Positions 36,728 through 45,186 of a stretch of DNA of 64,000 bases are shown here, piece by piece (the first letter of the stretch is position 1; every line of letters starts with the position of its first letter). The position numbers were made by a program, and so were the translations under genes. This DNA comes from Fredinandcohnia onubensis. Lineage in GTDB: Bacteria; Bacillota; Bacilli; Bacillales; Bacillaceae_L. Location: contig NZ_NSEA01000008.1 in assembly GCF_002734285.1 (NCBI RefSeq), positions 300,224 to 364,223 on the forward strand. The letters are read 5' to 3'. The notes beneath the pieces are model-generated. The model saw only the letters and a program-made list of their open reading frames with translations. It did no database searches and had not been told where the DNA came from.

Positions 36728-37339
36728 TTAATTTACGTCGCTGTTTCCTTCTTCCGTTCTCTCTACTAGTGTAAATAAAAATCGATAAATTAGCCGATAT
36801 GCTTCTTCTAATGACATGTCCTCTTTGAACCCAATCACATAATTCAAAGCGAAATTCAAGTCCCATAAGCCATCACCTTGATTAAACATCAATTCAAATT
36901 TTGCCTCGTCTCCATGTAATTCTTTTCTTAAGTTTTCTTTAAGTGAGGTCTCAAACTTCTTCTGCAGCTTTAATCCTACCATTACGTCGTATGTTCCAAA
37001 TACATCATTCACTTCAAAGGCAATTGCATCCACGCCAATTAGGTCTAGCCACTTTGATTCAAAGTATAGAAATTCATTCTTGTGTTTTTGAAGGTAGTCA
37101 ATCGTTTGTTCCAAAAATGCGAATGATTCTTTAGAGAGTGTTTCCTCGGTTTCTTTATCACATCTTTCAATGTAAGCTTCAGTGAAACGTGTAGTTGGAT
37201 CTTTTTCTACTAATTTAACGTCATTCGAAATCAATTCATATTTTTCTATGTACTCTTTTTCCTCTTGAAATACTGCAACTTGTTTCTCTTCACTCATTAA
37301 CTCTGATGAAATGTATTTTTCCATTTGTTTTTGTAACAT
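36728..37339 (-). CDS. Conserved hypothetical protein, 203 aa
   Basis: ATG 37339 (MLQKQMEKYISSELMSEEKQ) has AGGAGG 7 nt upstream; the longer ATG 37402 start is not supported. The acidic soluble protein has KWLDLIGVDAIAFEVNDVFGTYDVMVGLKL and a C-terminal GDGLWDLNFALNYV-type stretch. Homologues exist across Bacillus as I recall them, sometimes labelled aminotransferase, but no PLP motif is visible and I do not accept that label. It lies 70 nt downstream of the DEAD-box helicase gene. Confidence 0.75.
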   Translation of the reverse strand: MLQKQMEKYISSELMSEEKQVAVFQEEKEYIEKYELISNDVKLVEKDPTTRFTEAYIERCDKETEETLSKESFAFLEQTIDYLQKHKNEFLYFESKWLDLIGVDAIAFEVNDVFGTYDVMVGLKLQKKFETSLKENLRKELHGDEAKFELMFNQGDGLWDLNFALNYVIGFKEDMSLEEAYRLIYRFLFTLVERTEEGNSDVN

Positions 37340-37409
37340 AGGTGTATCCTCCTGAATTTGGTGCCTTACCGGTCTTAGGGGTAAGGCATCCATTTTGTAC
37401 ATTCACTTT

Positions 37410-38699
37410 TTAGCGAGTACGCCTTCTACCTCTCGTTGAATTGCTTTTGGATTGCCTATCATTAGACTTTCTATTTGAAGAAAACGGTGCAGCCTTCTTT
37501 CCGTCTCTTCTACTACCTTCAGAGCGTTTATTTTCATTTTTTTGCTCACTTGCTCTCTCATAATCCTCGCGATCAGGGATACTTACTCCCTTAATTACTT
37601 GCATTTCAAATTTTTGATGAATCCCTTTTTCAATCATTCGTAGGAACTCCATATCCTTAGGCGCCACTAGTGTAAAGGCAACCCCGTCGCCACCTGCACG
37701 TCCAGTTCGTCCAATCCGGTGAACATAGCTTTCCACATCTTGTGGGATGTCATAGTTAAAGACATGTGTTACCCCTTCAACATCCAATCCCCTTGCAGCA
37801 ACGTCTGTTGCAACTAAAAATTGTGTTTTCGCTTCACGAAATCGTTTCATCGCTTTTTCACGCTTCGACTGTGTTAAATCACCATGCAACTCGTCTGAAT
37901 CATACCCATTGGCAATCAATGCCTCGTGCAGCTTTTTAGCACGAACTTTTGTACGACAGAAAATAATCGCTAAAAATGGACGATGTTCTTCAATTAAATG
38001 AAATAAAGTTGCTTGTTTTCTCCGGTCAGTGGTTTCAATCACAACTTGTTTAATCTCTTCTACCGTTACTTTTTTTGCTTTCACTTCGATGAACTCTGGT
38101 TCGTTCATATATTTTTTGGCAAGAGATTTAATTTCATTAGGCATTGTTGCAGAAAACAGCATGGTTTGTCTAGAAGGAAATGTTTCTTTAATGATGTCAT
38201 CTACCTCTGGAAGAAAGCCCATATGTAACATTTGATCGGCTTCATCTAACACAAGCATCCTAATCGTTGAAAGATCAATCGTTCCCCGGCGAATATGATC
38301 TAATAATCGACCAGGTGTTGCCACGACAATATGCTGAGCTCCTTTTAATTTTTTTAATTGATGCTCAACATCCTGACCACCGTATACAGCTAACACGTTG
38401 ACACCCTCTACGTTCTCGATCATTTTCTTAATTTCTTTTGAAATTTGCTGAGCTAATTCTCTTGTTGGAGTTAAAATAAGGGCTTGAACATCCGACTCGT
38501 GCACATCAATCTTTTCAAGAATCGGCAGAACAAAAGCCAACGTCTTCCCTGTTCCCGTTTGTGCTTTTGCAATCACATCCTTCCCCTCAAGTACAGATGG
38601 GATCGTCCGTTCTTGTATCGGAGTTGGTTCCACGATACCTAATGACTTCAATGTATGGTTAATCTCTTTTCGAATACCAAGTTGTAAAAAATCTTTCAA
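37410..38699 (-). CDS. DEAD-box ATP-dependent RNA helicase
   Basis: This 429-aa protein has the Q motif ([11 protein letters not shown]), motif I AQTGTGKT, Ia [40 protein letters not shown] and [13 protein letters not shown] basic, Ser/Arg/Lys-rich tail follows (residues ~385-429), typical of RNA-binding tails in Bacillus Csh-type helicases. It probably remodels RNA in ribosome biogenesis, turnover or cold growth. A TTG start ([13 protein letters not shown]) sits behind AAGAGAAG. I do not assign it to one of the named Csh paralogues. Confidence 0.93.
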   Translation of the reverse strand: MKDFLQLGIRKEINHTLKSLGIVEPTPIQERTIPSVLEGKDVIAKAQTGTGKTLAFVLPILEKIDVHESDVQALILTPTRELAQQISKEIKKMIENVEGVNVLAVYGGQDVEHQLKKLKGAQHIVVATPGRLLDHIRRGTIDLSTIRMLVLDEADQMLHMGFLPEVDDIIKETFPSRQTMLFSATMPNEIKSLAKKYMNEPEFIEVKAKKVTVEEIKQVVIETTDRRKQATLFHLIEEHRPFLAIIFCRTKVRAKKLHEALIANGYDSDELHGDLTQSKREKAMKRFREAKTQFLVATDVAARGLDVEGVTHVFNYDIPQDVESYVHRIGRTGRAGGDGVAFTLVAPKDMEFLRMIEKGIHQKFEMQVIKGVSIPDREDYERASEQKNENKRSEGSRRDGKKAAPFSSNRKSNDRQSKSNSTRGRRRTR

Positions 38700-38802
38700 G
38701 GCTAATCACTTCTCTTTTCTTATCATAATGCCAGTTTGTTCAATGGCTTATTTACTATAGCATATTGGTTAGTATTTACAGAGTGATTTGGAATATTTAA
38801 TT

Positions 38803-38834
38803 ATTGTCACAGTGACGCCCCGAATTTTGTCGAT
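38803..38834. repeat. ATTGTCACAGTGACGCCCC repeat, copy 2
   Basis: A 32-bp sequence starting ATTGTCACAGTGACGCCCCG and ending TTTTGTCGAT is identical to 39756-39787. It contains the palindrome GTCACAGTGAC. Next to it lies GGGACAGGTTCC, part of another common repeat type. It is the only recognisable content of the 38700-39036 gap apart from the terminator below. Confidence 0.85.
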
Positions 38835-38973
38835 GGGCCAGAGGGACAGGTTCCTTGACCAAACATAAATGGTACGAAACTTTTCAAATATCGCCTGCTC
38901 TAACTCAATACTTTCTTTTCCCTACTTATCCATAATCTTTTTCGCTGTACTATTTAAAGTTTGTTGTATAATA

Positions 38974-39002
38974 AAGGGAACTTCCAATTATTAAAGTTCC
39001 CT
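38974..39002 (-). terminator. Intrinsic terminator of the YdcF-family gene
   Basis: A stem AAGGGAACTT/AAGTTCCCT is followed on the minus strand by TTTATTATA. It lies 35 nt after the extended frame stop. Confidence 0.75.
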
Positions 39003-39036
39003 CTGTTCCAAGTCTACACCTTATATGTGAGCAATT

Positions 39037-39641
39037 TTACAAATCAACTTTCATGTCTCGCAATGCACCTTGTTTAACATATTTTATTAGTTTTGCAGCC
39101 TCATCTCGAACACGTTTTCTTCCTAATTAGTTAAAAACCAGTTATCCTTTCTGGTGAAAGTATCATCAGCAGGACATAACGTATAGGTGATCCAATTAGG
39201 GATATATGTTTGTAATGTCAGATGTAATCGTTTCATATGGTAAGATGTCGTTACTACCAAAATTCGTTTTATCCTATATAGGTGAAATTCTCTGTTTAAT
39301 ACGAATAGAGAGGCTAATACATTTTCTAGTGTGTGCAATGATTGATCCTCAATTAGTATATCTTTTTCGGAAACCCCTAACACTATGGCTTCTCTTTTCA
39401 TCGAAACTGCTTCTGAGTAAACACTTTCCTTCCACTTCACTCCACCTGAAAACAATAGTTTACTGGCTCTACCTTGCTTATATAATTCAACGGCTTTTGG
39501 TACGCGATATTTAACGGCTTTACTACTACCTGCCACTAATATACAATCTCCGTTCGCAAAATCATCTTCAATATCCGAAAATAAAAGCTTGGTCAATTGG
39601 GCATCTGAGAGTTTTTCAACATCTAACTCCGACAGATACAT
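39037..39641 (-). pseudogene. YdcF/DUF218-family protein, frameshifted near the C-terminus
   Basis: ATG 39641 follows GGGGGGAA. The frame gives 172 aa with the DUF218 features: CILVAGSSKAVKYRVPKAVEL, LLFSGGVKWKESVYSEA, EDQSLHTLENV and ILVVTTSYHMKRLHLTL. It stops at 39123 after DNWFLTN. One frame over, the next ~28 codons read GRKRVRDEAAKLIKYVKQGA and end at 39037, which is exactly the expected YdcF C-terminus. A single missing base near 39125 therefore splits the gene. The truncated form keeps the core, so it may still fold. Confidence 0.8.
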
Positions 39642-39755
39642 TTACATGTTCCCCCCTTTACAAAGTTATCCTATCTAAAATATACCACATTTTGGTAGTT
39701 TAACAGTATGTACAAATGCATTAAAAAAACAGTACAGGTGAATAGACTACTTATA

Positions 39756-39787
39756 ATTGTCACAGTGACGCCCCGAATTTTGTCGAT
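39756..39787. repeat. ATTGTCACAGTGACGCCCC repeat, copy 3
   Basis: Identical over 32 bp to 38803-38834. A REP-like palindrome begins 11 bp downstream. Confidence 0.85.
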
Positions 39788-39797
39788 TATCAAAAAT

Positions 39798-39849
39798 GGG
39801 GCCTGAACCCCAGCACAGTAAAGCATTACCGCGCTGGGGGTCAGGCACT
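39798..39849. repeat. REP-like palindrome, copy 5
   Basis: GGGGCCTGAACCCCAGCAC, AGTAAAGCATTACC, then GCGCTGGGGGTCAGGCAC. Stem arms of about 20 bp can pair with few mismatches. It lies just after the permease stop. Confidence 0.9.
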
Positions 39850-39869
39850 CTAATCTCAGTAAATATCCA

Positions 39870-41174
39870 CTACCTATTCAATTCTACCGTCTCGAATACC
39901 TTCCAATTCACTATTTTCTCTAACGTAACTGATAGTAAAACGCCTATAATTAAGCCATTGCTAATAAACGGCTGTATATATAGTGGGATATCAGAGAAAA
40001 CAGTTGGTGAAATATTCATGATACTAATCCCAACGAGAACTGGTGCTGCTAAGCGAAAAATTGTATTCGAATTAAACGTTTTTCCGTTAAGGCTGCTAAA
40101 GGCTGTACCGAATAATTGTAAATAGGCAACAAATAAAACAGCATTTCCTACTGAAATTGGCATGGTTGCAAGGAATGATCCGAATATAGGAACCAGTCCG
40201 ATTGTTGTTAATAACCCACCACCGATAAGGAACGGTTTCGAATGAAATATTCTTGTACTTTGTAGAAATCCGATTGAGGATGTAAATGGTGTGTAAGGTA
40301 CTAGCCCAAATCCCGAACCAAGCGCCGTAAAAACACTTGTCACATAGATTGAATTATGAAATCTACGTTGTGGGGTTTCTTTATTTATCAGTTTTCCGGC
40401 TGCTTCAATCGAAGCAAATGTATTGCTCAAATTGATTACCACTGCAAAGAATGTCACCCCAATAATCCCAAACTCTAGATTTGGTTCTCCAATAGGAAAT
40501 AAAGTGAAAGACATCGAGGATGCTTCTAAAGCCCCTTGGCCAACATCCATAAACAATAGATCATGCAATATCCATCCAATCATTAAACCTATTAAAATGG
40601 AGAAATTACTAATAGATTTAGAGCCTTTAAGTTTTATAATCACAACTAGGATAACAATTCCGATTGATAATAAACTTAACGGTATATCTAATACCCCATC
40701 CTTTGTTAAAGGAAACATTCCTTTAAAGAAGATAAAAATCAATTGGAAGGTTAAGAGAAAAAGATATACTGACATGACCATTGGACTGAAGAGTGACTGA
40801 AAAAGTGACAAACCATTACATGCTGTTAAAACGATTGTAAATGCGCATGCGAGTAGAATCCCAGTCGTGATCCCTCCACCAATCGTAGATAGGCTCATTC
40901 CCATCGAAGAAGCAGTGAGCCCTAGGTTTAATATAACGCCCCATAACAACCCAGAATGTCCTTCCATAATGGGCATTCGATGTCCAATCCATCCTTGAAA
41001 CATACAAGCTACCCCTGTAAGGATTAGAGAGCATCTTAGCATCATTCCAATCATATCTTGAGGCACCTCAAACACGGTTCCTATCGAAATCGGGACAACC
41101 ACTGTATTAGCAAAAATAAAAATAAGCCATTGAACAGAAGAAAAAACCGTTACAACATACCCCTTACTCATCAT
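39870..41174 (-). CDS. NCS2-family purine/pyrimidine permease
   Basis: This 434-aa protein has 12-14 hydrophobic spans in the nucleobase/cation symporter-2 pattern. An N-terminal VQWLIFIFANTVVVPISIG is followed by MEGHSGLLWGV, the FTACNGLSLF loop and GVTFFAVVINLSNTFASIEA. The TM10-like motif is GSGFGLVPYTPFTSSIGFLQ. It should import a purine or uracil; the substrate cannot be fixed from sequence. No purine riboswitch is visible upstream. Confidence 0.88.
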   Translation of the reverse strand: MMSKGYVVTVFSSVQWLIFIFANTVVVPISIGTVFEVPQDMIGMMLRCSLILTGVACMFQGWIGHRMPIMEGHSGLLWGVILNLGLTASSMGMSLSTIGGGITTGILLACAFTIVLTACNGLSLFQSLFSPMVMSVYLFLLTFQLIFIFFKGMFPLTKDGVLDIPLSLLSIGIVILVVIIKLKGSKSISNFSILIGLMIGWILHDLLFMDVGQGALEASSMSFTLFPIGEPNLEFGIIGVTFFAVVINLSNTFASIEAAGKLINKETPQRRFHNSIYVTSVFTALGSGFGLVPYTPFTSSIGFLQSTRIFHSKPFLIGGGLLTTIGLVPIFGSFLATMPISVGNAVLFVAYLQLFGTAFSSLNGKTFNSNTIFRLAAPVLVGISIMNISPTVFSDIPLYIQPFISNGLIIGVLLSVTLEKIVNWKVFETVELNR

Positions 41175-41319
41175 TCACACCACTTTCTTGAACCATGGGG
41201 ACGGTTCTCCCGGTTCCCTATTTTTTCCGCCACTAAAAGGAGGGCTGCAAATTTGGTGTCAGACCCCATCTAGTAAACTTTTACAGAACTGAAGAACAAG
41301 CCCACATTTCGAAATATAA

Positions 41320-41349
41320 AAAGAGTCTTACGTAAACCGAAAGACTCCC
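41320..41349 (-). terminator. Intrinsic terminator
   Basis: A stem GAGTCTT/AAGACTC is followed by TTTTT on the minus strand, between the 41.8-kb gene and the permease. Confidence 0.7.
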
Positions 41350-41507
41350 TGAAGAATACCATTACAATGCTCCAAAATCAATATACTCCGTTCAGACAAC
41401 TAAATTTTTTCTCTTCCATCCTTATTTCCTTTAAACGTGTGACATTCAACAATATTAGTTGTTTCCCTTACATGCTAAACACTTACTTTCGTTTACGCAT
41501 AAAGAAA

Positions 41508-41578
41508 GGGCCTGACCCCCACCACGGTAAAGCATTAAAAGAAAGGGCCTGACCCCCAGCACGGTAAAGCAATACAGG
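41508..41578. repeat. Two tandem REP-like left halves
   Basis: GGGCCTGACCCCCACCACGG and GGGCCTGACCCCCAGCACGG, each followed by TAAAGCA, stand as direct repeats 33 bp apart; the right arms are missing. This suggests partial duplication or recombination between REP copies. Confidence 0.8.
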
Positions 41579-41844
41579 TGCAAATTTTTTAGCTTTGTAG
41601 AACGAATGTTCTAAACTATATTAAAGTGTATTGAATCACAAAGTCTGGATACAGTCATTACGGGGAACCATCGCTGTAGTCAAGTTGTAAGGGGTTTTTT
41701 TCAAGAAGTTTTCCCAACATTTCATTTTTCTACATATATCCAAAACTACTTTAAACACTCCTTGAAAACTGACCTTTCAGATTCTGTGAATTTTGCTAGT
41801 GTGGTAACTTCCTTTAGCACATCAAATCCTGAAGGATCGAATCT

Positions 41845-42681
41845 TTATCGACACTTCTTTGAATCCCATATTTTGTTTTTGATTAAGTTCTCAAGTTCTT
41901 TCGTACTTTTCTTTTGCTCCGTTGAACCATGCCTTGACGGCCGCTTTGTAATTTCCTTGTATGAAATCTGATTGGTATTACCCCATTTCTTCCAAGGAAC
42001 TTTATCGTATTTATGGTGCTGGTAATACTTCAATGGATGGATACTCCCTGGCGCAAAATTATACGTGCCCATGTTTACCGGATCGTTTACCATTTGACCC
42101 GTTTCAGCATTGTAGACAACTTCAAAGCGACCATCTGATGATATAAACTTCACATTATAAGCGGCGTCATATTCTCTCACTTCATACCGGTGATATCTAG
42201 CACTGAATAGCTGCCATTTTCCGCATGCCACTAGTTCAATCATTTCTTCTAATTGTTCAGGCGCCTCTCCATATCGATTCAGTACATTGCGAAAATAGTG
42301 AATGTCTTCCGTGATATAAGGAAGTTGTTTGACATGGTAATCAAATGTCTCAAAAAACAGATTAAATTGCTTATGCCCGTTAAAATACTTTTGATTTCCT
42401 ACCAAATCATCCATCATTTTCGTTAGGATTGCATGTGATGCAGTTGCTTTGGATGTATCAAATCTATACCATTTTCGATGTTCAGAGCGAATTAGATCAT
42501 ATTGCTCTGAGAGTTCAGAAAAGTATGATTCTGATAAAAAATCTTCCTCGACTGCTACAGGTAAATTCGGATATATAAAGTCCTTCTCTAGTCGTTGGTA
42601 CCCGTATATCAATACTAAAAACAGGAAAAAAAGAAGGATAAGAATTGTTCTTGGCGAACGACTTTTAATAACTGTCCTAAT
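41845..42681 (-). CDS. Hypothetical secreted or membrane-anchored protein, probable ATT start
   Basis: The canonical start TTG 42612 (MIYGYQRLEKDF) would cut into a clear hydrophobic span. The frame is open upstream, and ATT at 42681 lies 9 nt after AGGAGG. Starting there adds a basic N-terminus and the span TILILLFFLFLVLIYGY, a good signal/anchor. The mature ~230 residues are rich in Tyr, His and Lys, with KWYRFDTSKATASHAILTKM and an APGSIHPLKYYQHHKYD segment. I do not recognise the family. A single-base error in the A7 run just upstream is the alternative explanation. Confidence 0.6.
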   Translation of the reverse strand: MRTVIKSRSPRTILILLFFLFLVLIYGYQRLEKDFIYPNLPVAVEEDFLSESYFSELSEQYDLIRSEHRKWYRFDTSKATASHAILTKMMDDLVGNQKYFNGHKQFNLFFETFDYHVKQLPYITEDIHYFRNVLNRYGEAPEQLEEMIELVACGKWQLFSARYHRYEVREYDAAYNVKFISSDGRFEVVYNAETGQMVNDPVNMGTYNFAPGSIHPLKYYQHHKYDKVPWKKWGNTNQISYKEITKRPSRHGSTEQKKSTKELENLIKNKIWDSKKCR

Positions 42682-42754
42682 TTTTTTGCCCCTCCTCTTC
42701 TCCCAATTTCAATTATTCTTTGCTAATCTTTTCCAAATCCTCCTGTTTAGTTCT

Positions 42755-43105
42755 TTAACCAATAAAATCTTTTTTATATCTAATAGCTAAATAGACTGCA
42801 GAGGCAAGGAATGCAAGTGAATATTTAAATAAGAAGAAGATTTGCCACATATATTCTTTTGGGAAAATCACGTCGCACAAAACTATTCCACTTAACATTA
42901 TGAAGGCACTTTTTAATTTTATTTGATCTGTTCTTTCGTCAGCTTCGCCCATTTTTTTCTGTAATACGTATGTTAGAATCCCTCCGACAAAAACCAATAA
43001 AAAACCACTAACAATAAGAATATTCCAATTTCCTACCGATTGTTCTGCCCAAGACTTTAATGGATTAAAAATTGCGTTAGAAATATCTGAAAAATCAATC
43101 ACCAT
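42755..43105 (-). CDS. Small membrane protein (DUF2178-like)
   Basis: ATG 43105 has GGGAG 7 nt upstream. The ~116-aa protein has three to four hydrophobic spans (WNILIVSGFLLVFVGGILTY, FIMLSGIVLCDVIF, IFFLFKYSLAFLASAVYLAI) and a MGEADERTDQIKLKS loop. That loop is typical of the small DUF2178-type proteins encoded beside a Xre regulator. It overlaps the regulator gene by ~11 nt, so they form one unit. Confidence 0.75.
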   Translation of the reverse strand: MVIDFSDISNAIFNPLKSWAEQSVGNWNILIVSGFLLVFVGGILTYVLQKKMGEADERTDQIKLKSAFIMLSGIVLCDVIFPKEYMWQIFFLFKYSLAFLASAVYLAIRYKKDFIG

Positions 43106-43331
43106 GTCCACTCCCTTTCACATAAGTAAAAATCTCATTTACATCAACATTAAAAAAGTCGGCAATCCGAAAAGCTAATAAGAGAGTCGGAACATAATTT
43201 CCTTTTTCCATTACGAAGATGGTTTGTTTGGAAACCCCGACTTTCTCTGCTAATTCTTGCTGAGACATTCTGGCAAGTACACGATATTCATACACCTTAT
43301 TTGAGATCGAATCACCAAAATCTTTCTTCAT
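43095..43331 (-). CDS. Xre-family transcriptional regulator (small)
   Basis: ATG 43331 (MKKDFGDSISNKVYEYRV) is used, with AGAGGTG upstream. The ~78-aa protein is almost entirely one helix-turn-helix: MSQQELAEKVGVSKQTIFVME with PTLLLAFRIADFFNVDVNEI. It probably represses its own operon with the membrane partner. Confidence 0.88.
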   Translation of the reverse strand: MKKDFGDSISNKVYEYRVLARMSQQELAEKVGVSKQTIFVMEKGNYVPTLLLAFRIADFFNVDVNEIFTYVKGSGHGD

Positions 43332-43452
43332 GACCATCACCTCTTGAATCAAATTATAAACTCACCTTTTATAAAAGTAAAGTAAACTTATACAAAATTA
43401 TAAAATATATTTATTTTTACTCAAATTACTTTGATTTAGCTAAAGCGAAATA

Positions 43453-43490
43453 CAAAAAAAACCTGACGAAATTCATGTTTCCGTCAGGTT
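43453..43490 (-). terminator. Intrinsic terminator
   Basis: A 9-bp stem AACCTGACG/CGTCAGGTT is followed by TTTTTTTT on the minus strand. It lies downstream of the 176-aa gene. Confidence 0.8.
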
Positions 43491-43624
43491 CACAGGGCGA
43501 TCAGGAGTAAATTATGTTTTTTAGGCAGTCGAGTGGATGAAAATATTCAGATTTTCCTTATTTTCATATCCAGAAGGGAAATCAAATTCCATTTCATATT
43601 AACAATCCGTATCTTCTCCGGCGC

Positions 43625-43665
43625 GCCACATACGTTAATGCTTTAACAAACTAGGGGCAGACCCT
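43625..43665. repeat. REP-like right-half remnant
   Basis: GCTTTAACAAACTAGGGGCAGACCC looks like the centre and right arm of the REP-like family. The left arm is degenerate. Confidence 0.4.
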
Positions 43666-43714
43666 ATATTCCTTTCTGTTAATACTTCGTAGGTATACTT
43701 ACCTTTTCATTAGG

Positions 43715-44245
43715 TTATACCTCTAAATCTCCATTACTTTCAAACTCCTCGGTCCAAAGTGAGAATTCCTTTGTATATATGGACTTACACACTTCTATAT
43801 CGTTTTGAAAATCTTTTAAAACGGAGAGTTGGTTTGTAATTGACGCTCCTTCAAATACGGAAACAATTATCTTATGAAAGCTCATTATCATTTTTGCTTC
43901 TTTATAAAGCTTTTGCAAATTTTCAGGTTTCACGTCCTGGTAGAGTTCAATGAAATCTTTGTTAGCATTTTTGATAAACTCAGTTGCTAATTTGAGCAGT
44001 TCACTATCTTTTACTACATAAAGTGCAATCATGAGGAGTCCATCCTCCAACATATGCTCTACTGTTGGAATCCAGGTAATTCTCTTAGGTTGAATAGGCT
44101 CTTTTTCAGTAACTGCATGTAATGGTGTTAGAATCCATGCTGGTCTGCTGTTTTCTGACAGATACAGCATGTGTGAAATATTCATGATGCCACCTTCATA
44201 AGAATGTTTTTGACCAACTAAGATTTGAGCGGTGAATGTACCCAT
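43715..44245 (-). CDS. Hypothetical protein, 176 aa
   Basis: ATG 44245 overlaps the previous stop (TAATG) and follows AGGAGG. The product is helix-rich and soluble after a beta start (MGTFTAQILVGQKHSYEGG). TWIPTVEHMLEDGLLMIALY and a lysine-rich middle are visible. I do not recognise the family. Coupling to ykqA suggests a shared function. Confidence 0.65.
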   Translation of the reverse strand: MGTFTAQILVGQKHSYEGGIMNISHMLYLSENSRPAWILTPLHAVTEKEPIQPKRITWIPTVEHMLEDGLLMIALYVVKDSELLKLATEFIKNANKDFIELYQDVKPENLQKLYKEAKMIMSFHKIIVSVFEGASITNQLSVLKDFQNDIEVCKSIYTKEFSLWTEEFESNGDLEV

Positions 44246-45106
44246 TACTCCATACCTCCTACTGGTTGATTTTTCAAACCATCCATATGAGCTTTCAACT
44301 TCAAGATATAATCCTCTGACAAATATCCTTTTGCTCCACGAAGAATTTCCTTTTCATAATCTGCTGGTGGCGCCATTTCTTCATTTTTATTTTTGACAGT
44401 AAAAGTAATGGCTTGTGTGTCATTACCGTTTAGTTTTATCGTTACAAAGGTAGCACGGTAGGCAAATGGTGCTCCCTCACGCTGGTATAGATAATTTTTC
44501 AAAGCTTCAACTGGGATTTCGTAGGCCTTACCTTCTACTTGGCCACCCTCTTCCACAATATCCGCACGTCCCATCCCATCCACTGTGGATTTACGCGTAA
44601 AACGTAGGGAATAGCTATCGAGAACCCCTACCCCAACCATATTAGTGATCCACACCTTGCTCAATAAACCGTTTGTCATCCATGCAGCTTCCATAGGCAA
44701 AATATAGTACCGTACTACGTTGCTTATTTAGTAATCTATACTCCTTCCAATCACCATCGGGAATTCGATTGTTTAGCAAATTAGATTGACCCGCAATATA
44801 CACATAGGCTTTGACTGGACCTTTGTCTGTGAAAACCATTTGTTCCACTCTTTCAAATAAATTCTTTGTTCCTCCATCACGAAAGCCCTCTAATTGGTCG
44901 ATTTGCTTCAACTCAAGATCAGTTACTTCATAAAGTTCTCCATACACACGTGATGAACGGGACTGTTTCACTGCTGGATAGCCAAATCCTGTATCATATA
45001 ATTCTCCATTGGTCCAACACTGTTCTGCCAATCTGGTTGCCTCTTTTAGGTAGTGAGCATTACCTTCTCCTTTACGCAATGTTCCATATACAAATATGTT
45101 CTTCAT
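44245..45106 (-). pseudogene. ykqA: Tandem gamma-glutamylcyclotransferase-like protein YkqA, frameshifted
   Basis: ATG 45106 (MKNIFVYGTLRKGEGNAHYL) begins a GGCT-like domain with the VYGTLRKGE substrate loop. A second GGCT-like domain starts at LYFAYGSCMDDKRF. The frame stops after FIEQGVDH at 44642. Reading resumes one base later with NMVGVGVLDSYSLRFTRK and continues to 44245 (RADIVEEGG, YRATFVTIKLNG). YkqA of Bacillus is a single ~277-aa two-domain protein, so a one-base insertion (or two-base loss) near 44644 has split this copy. Whether it is real decay or an error cannot be told here. Confidence 0.85.
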
Positions 45107-45149
45107 CTTTACCACTCCTCATTATTTGTTAGGTTTAGTATAAAAAGAA

Positions 45150-45172
45150 AAGGTTGGCAGTCAGCCAACCTT
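45150..45172 (-). terminator. Intrinsic terminator
   Basis: A stem AAGGTTGGC/GCCAACCTT is followed by TTCTTTTTATA on the minus strand, 15 nt after the TPR regulator stop. Confidence 0.8.
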
Positions 45173-45186
45173 AAGAAATGGTACGT

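Larger units (their letters stand above)
41175..41844. other. Gene-free region with repeats
   Basis: About 670 bp. It contains a GGGGACGGTTCTCCCGGTTCCC repeat-like stretch near 41198, a half REP (GTCAGACCCC) near 41252, a minus-strand terminator at 41325 and two tandem REP left halves at 41508. No protein frame is convincing. Confidence 0.6.

Noticed and set aside
36728..37339. Branched-chain aminotransferase label for the 203-aa protein
   Set aside because: No PLP-lysine motif or aminotransferase fold pattern is visible and the protein is too short.
41175..41500. Purine riboswitch ahead of the NCS2 permease
   Set aside because: The conserved loop-loop and junction bases of the purine aptamer are not found on the minus strand.
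44635..44655. Programmed +1 frameshift in ykqA like that of prfB
   Set aside because: The context CAC TAA T lacks the slippery CUU codon and an upstream internal Shine-Dalgarno stimulator.
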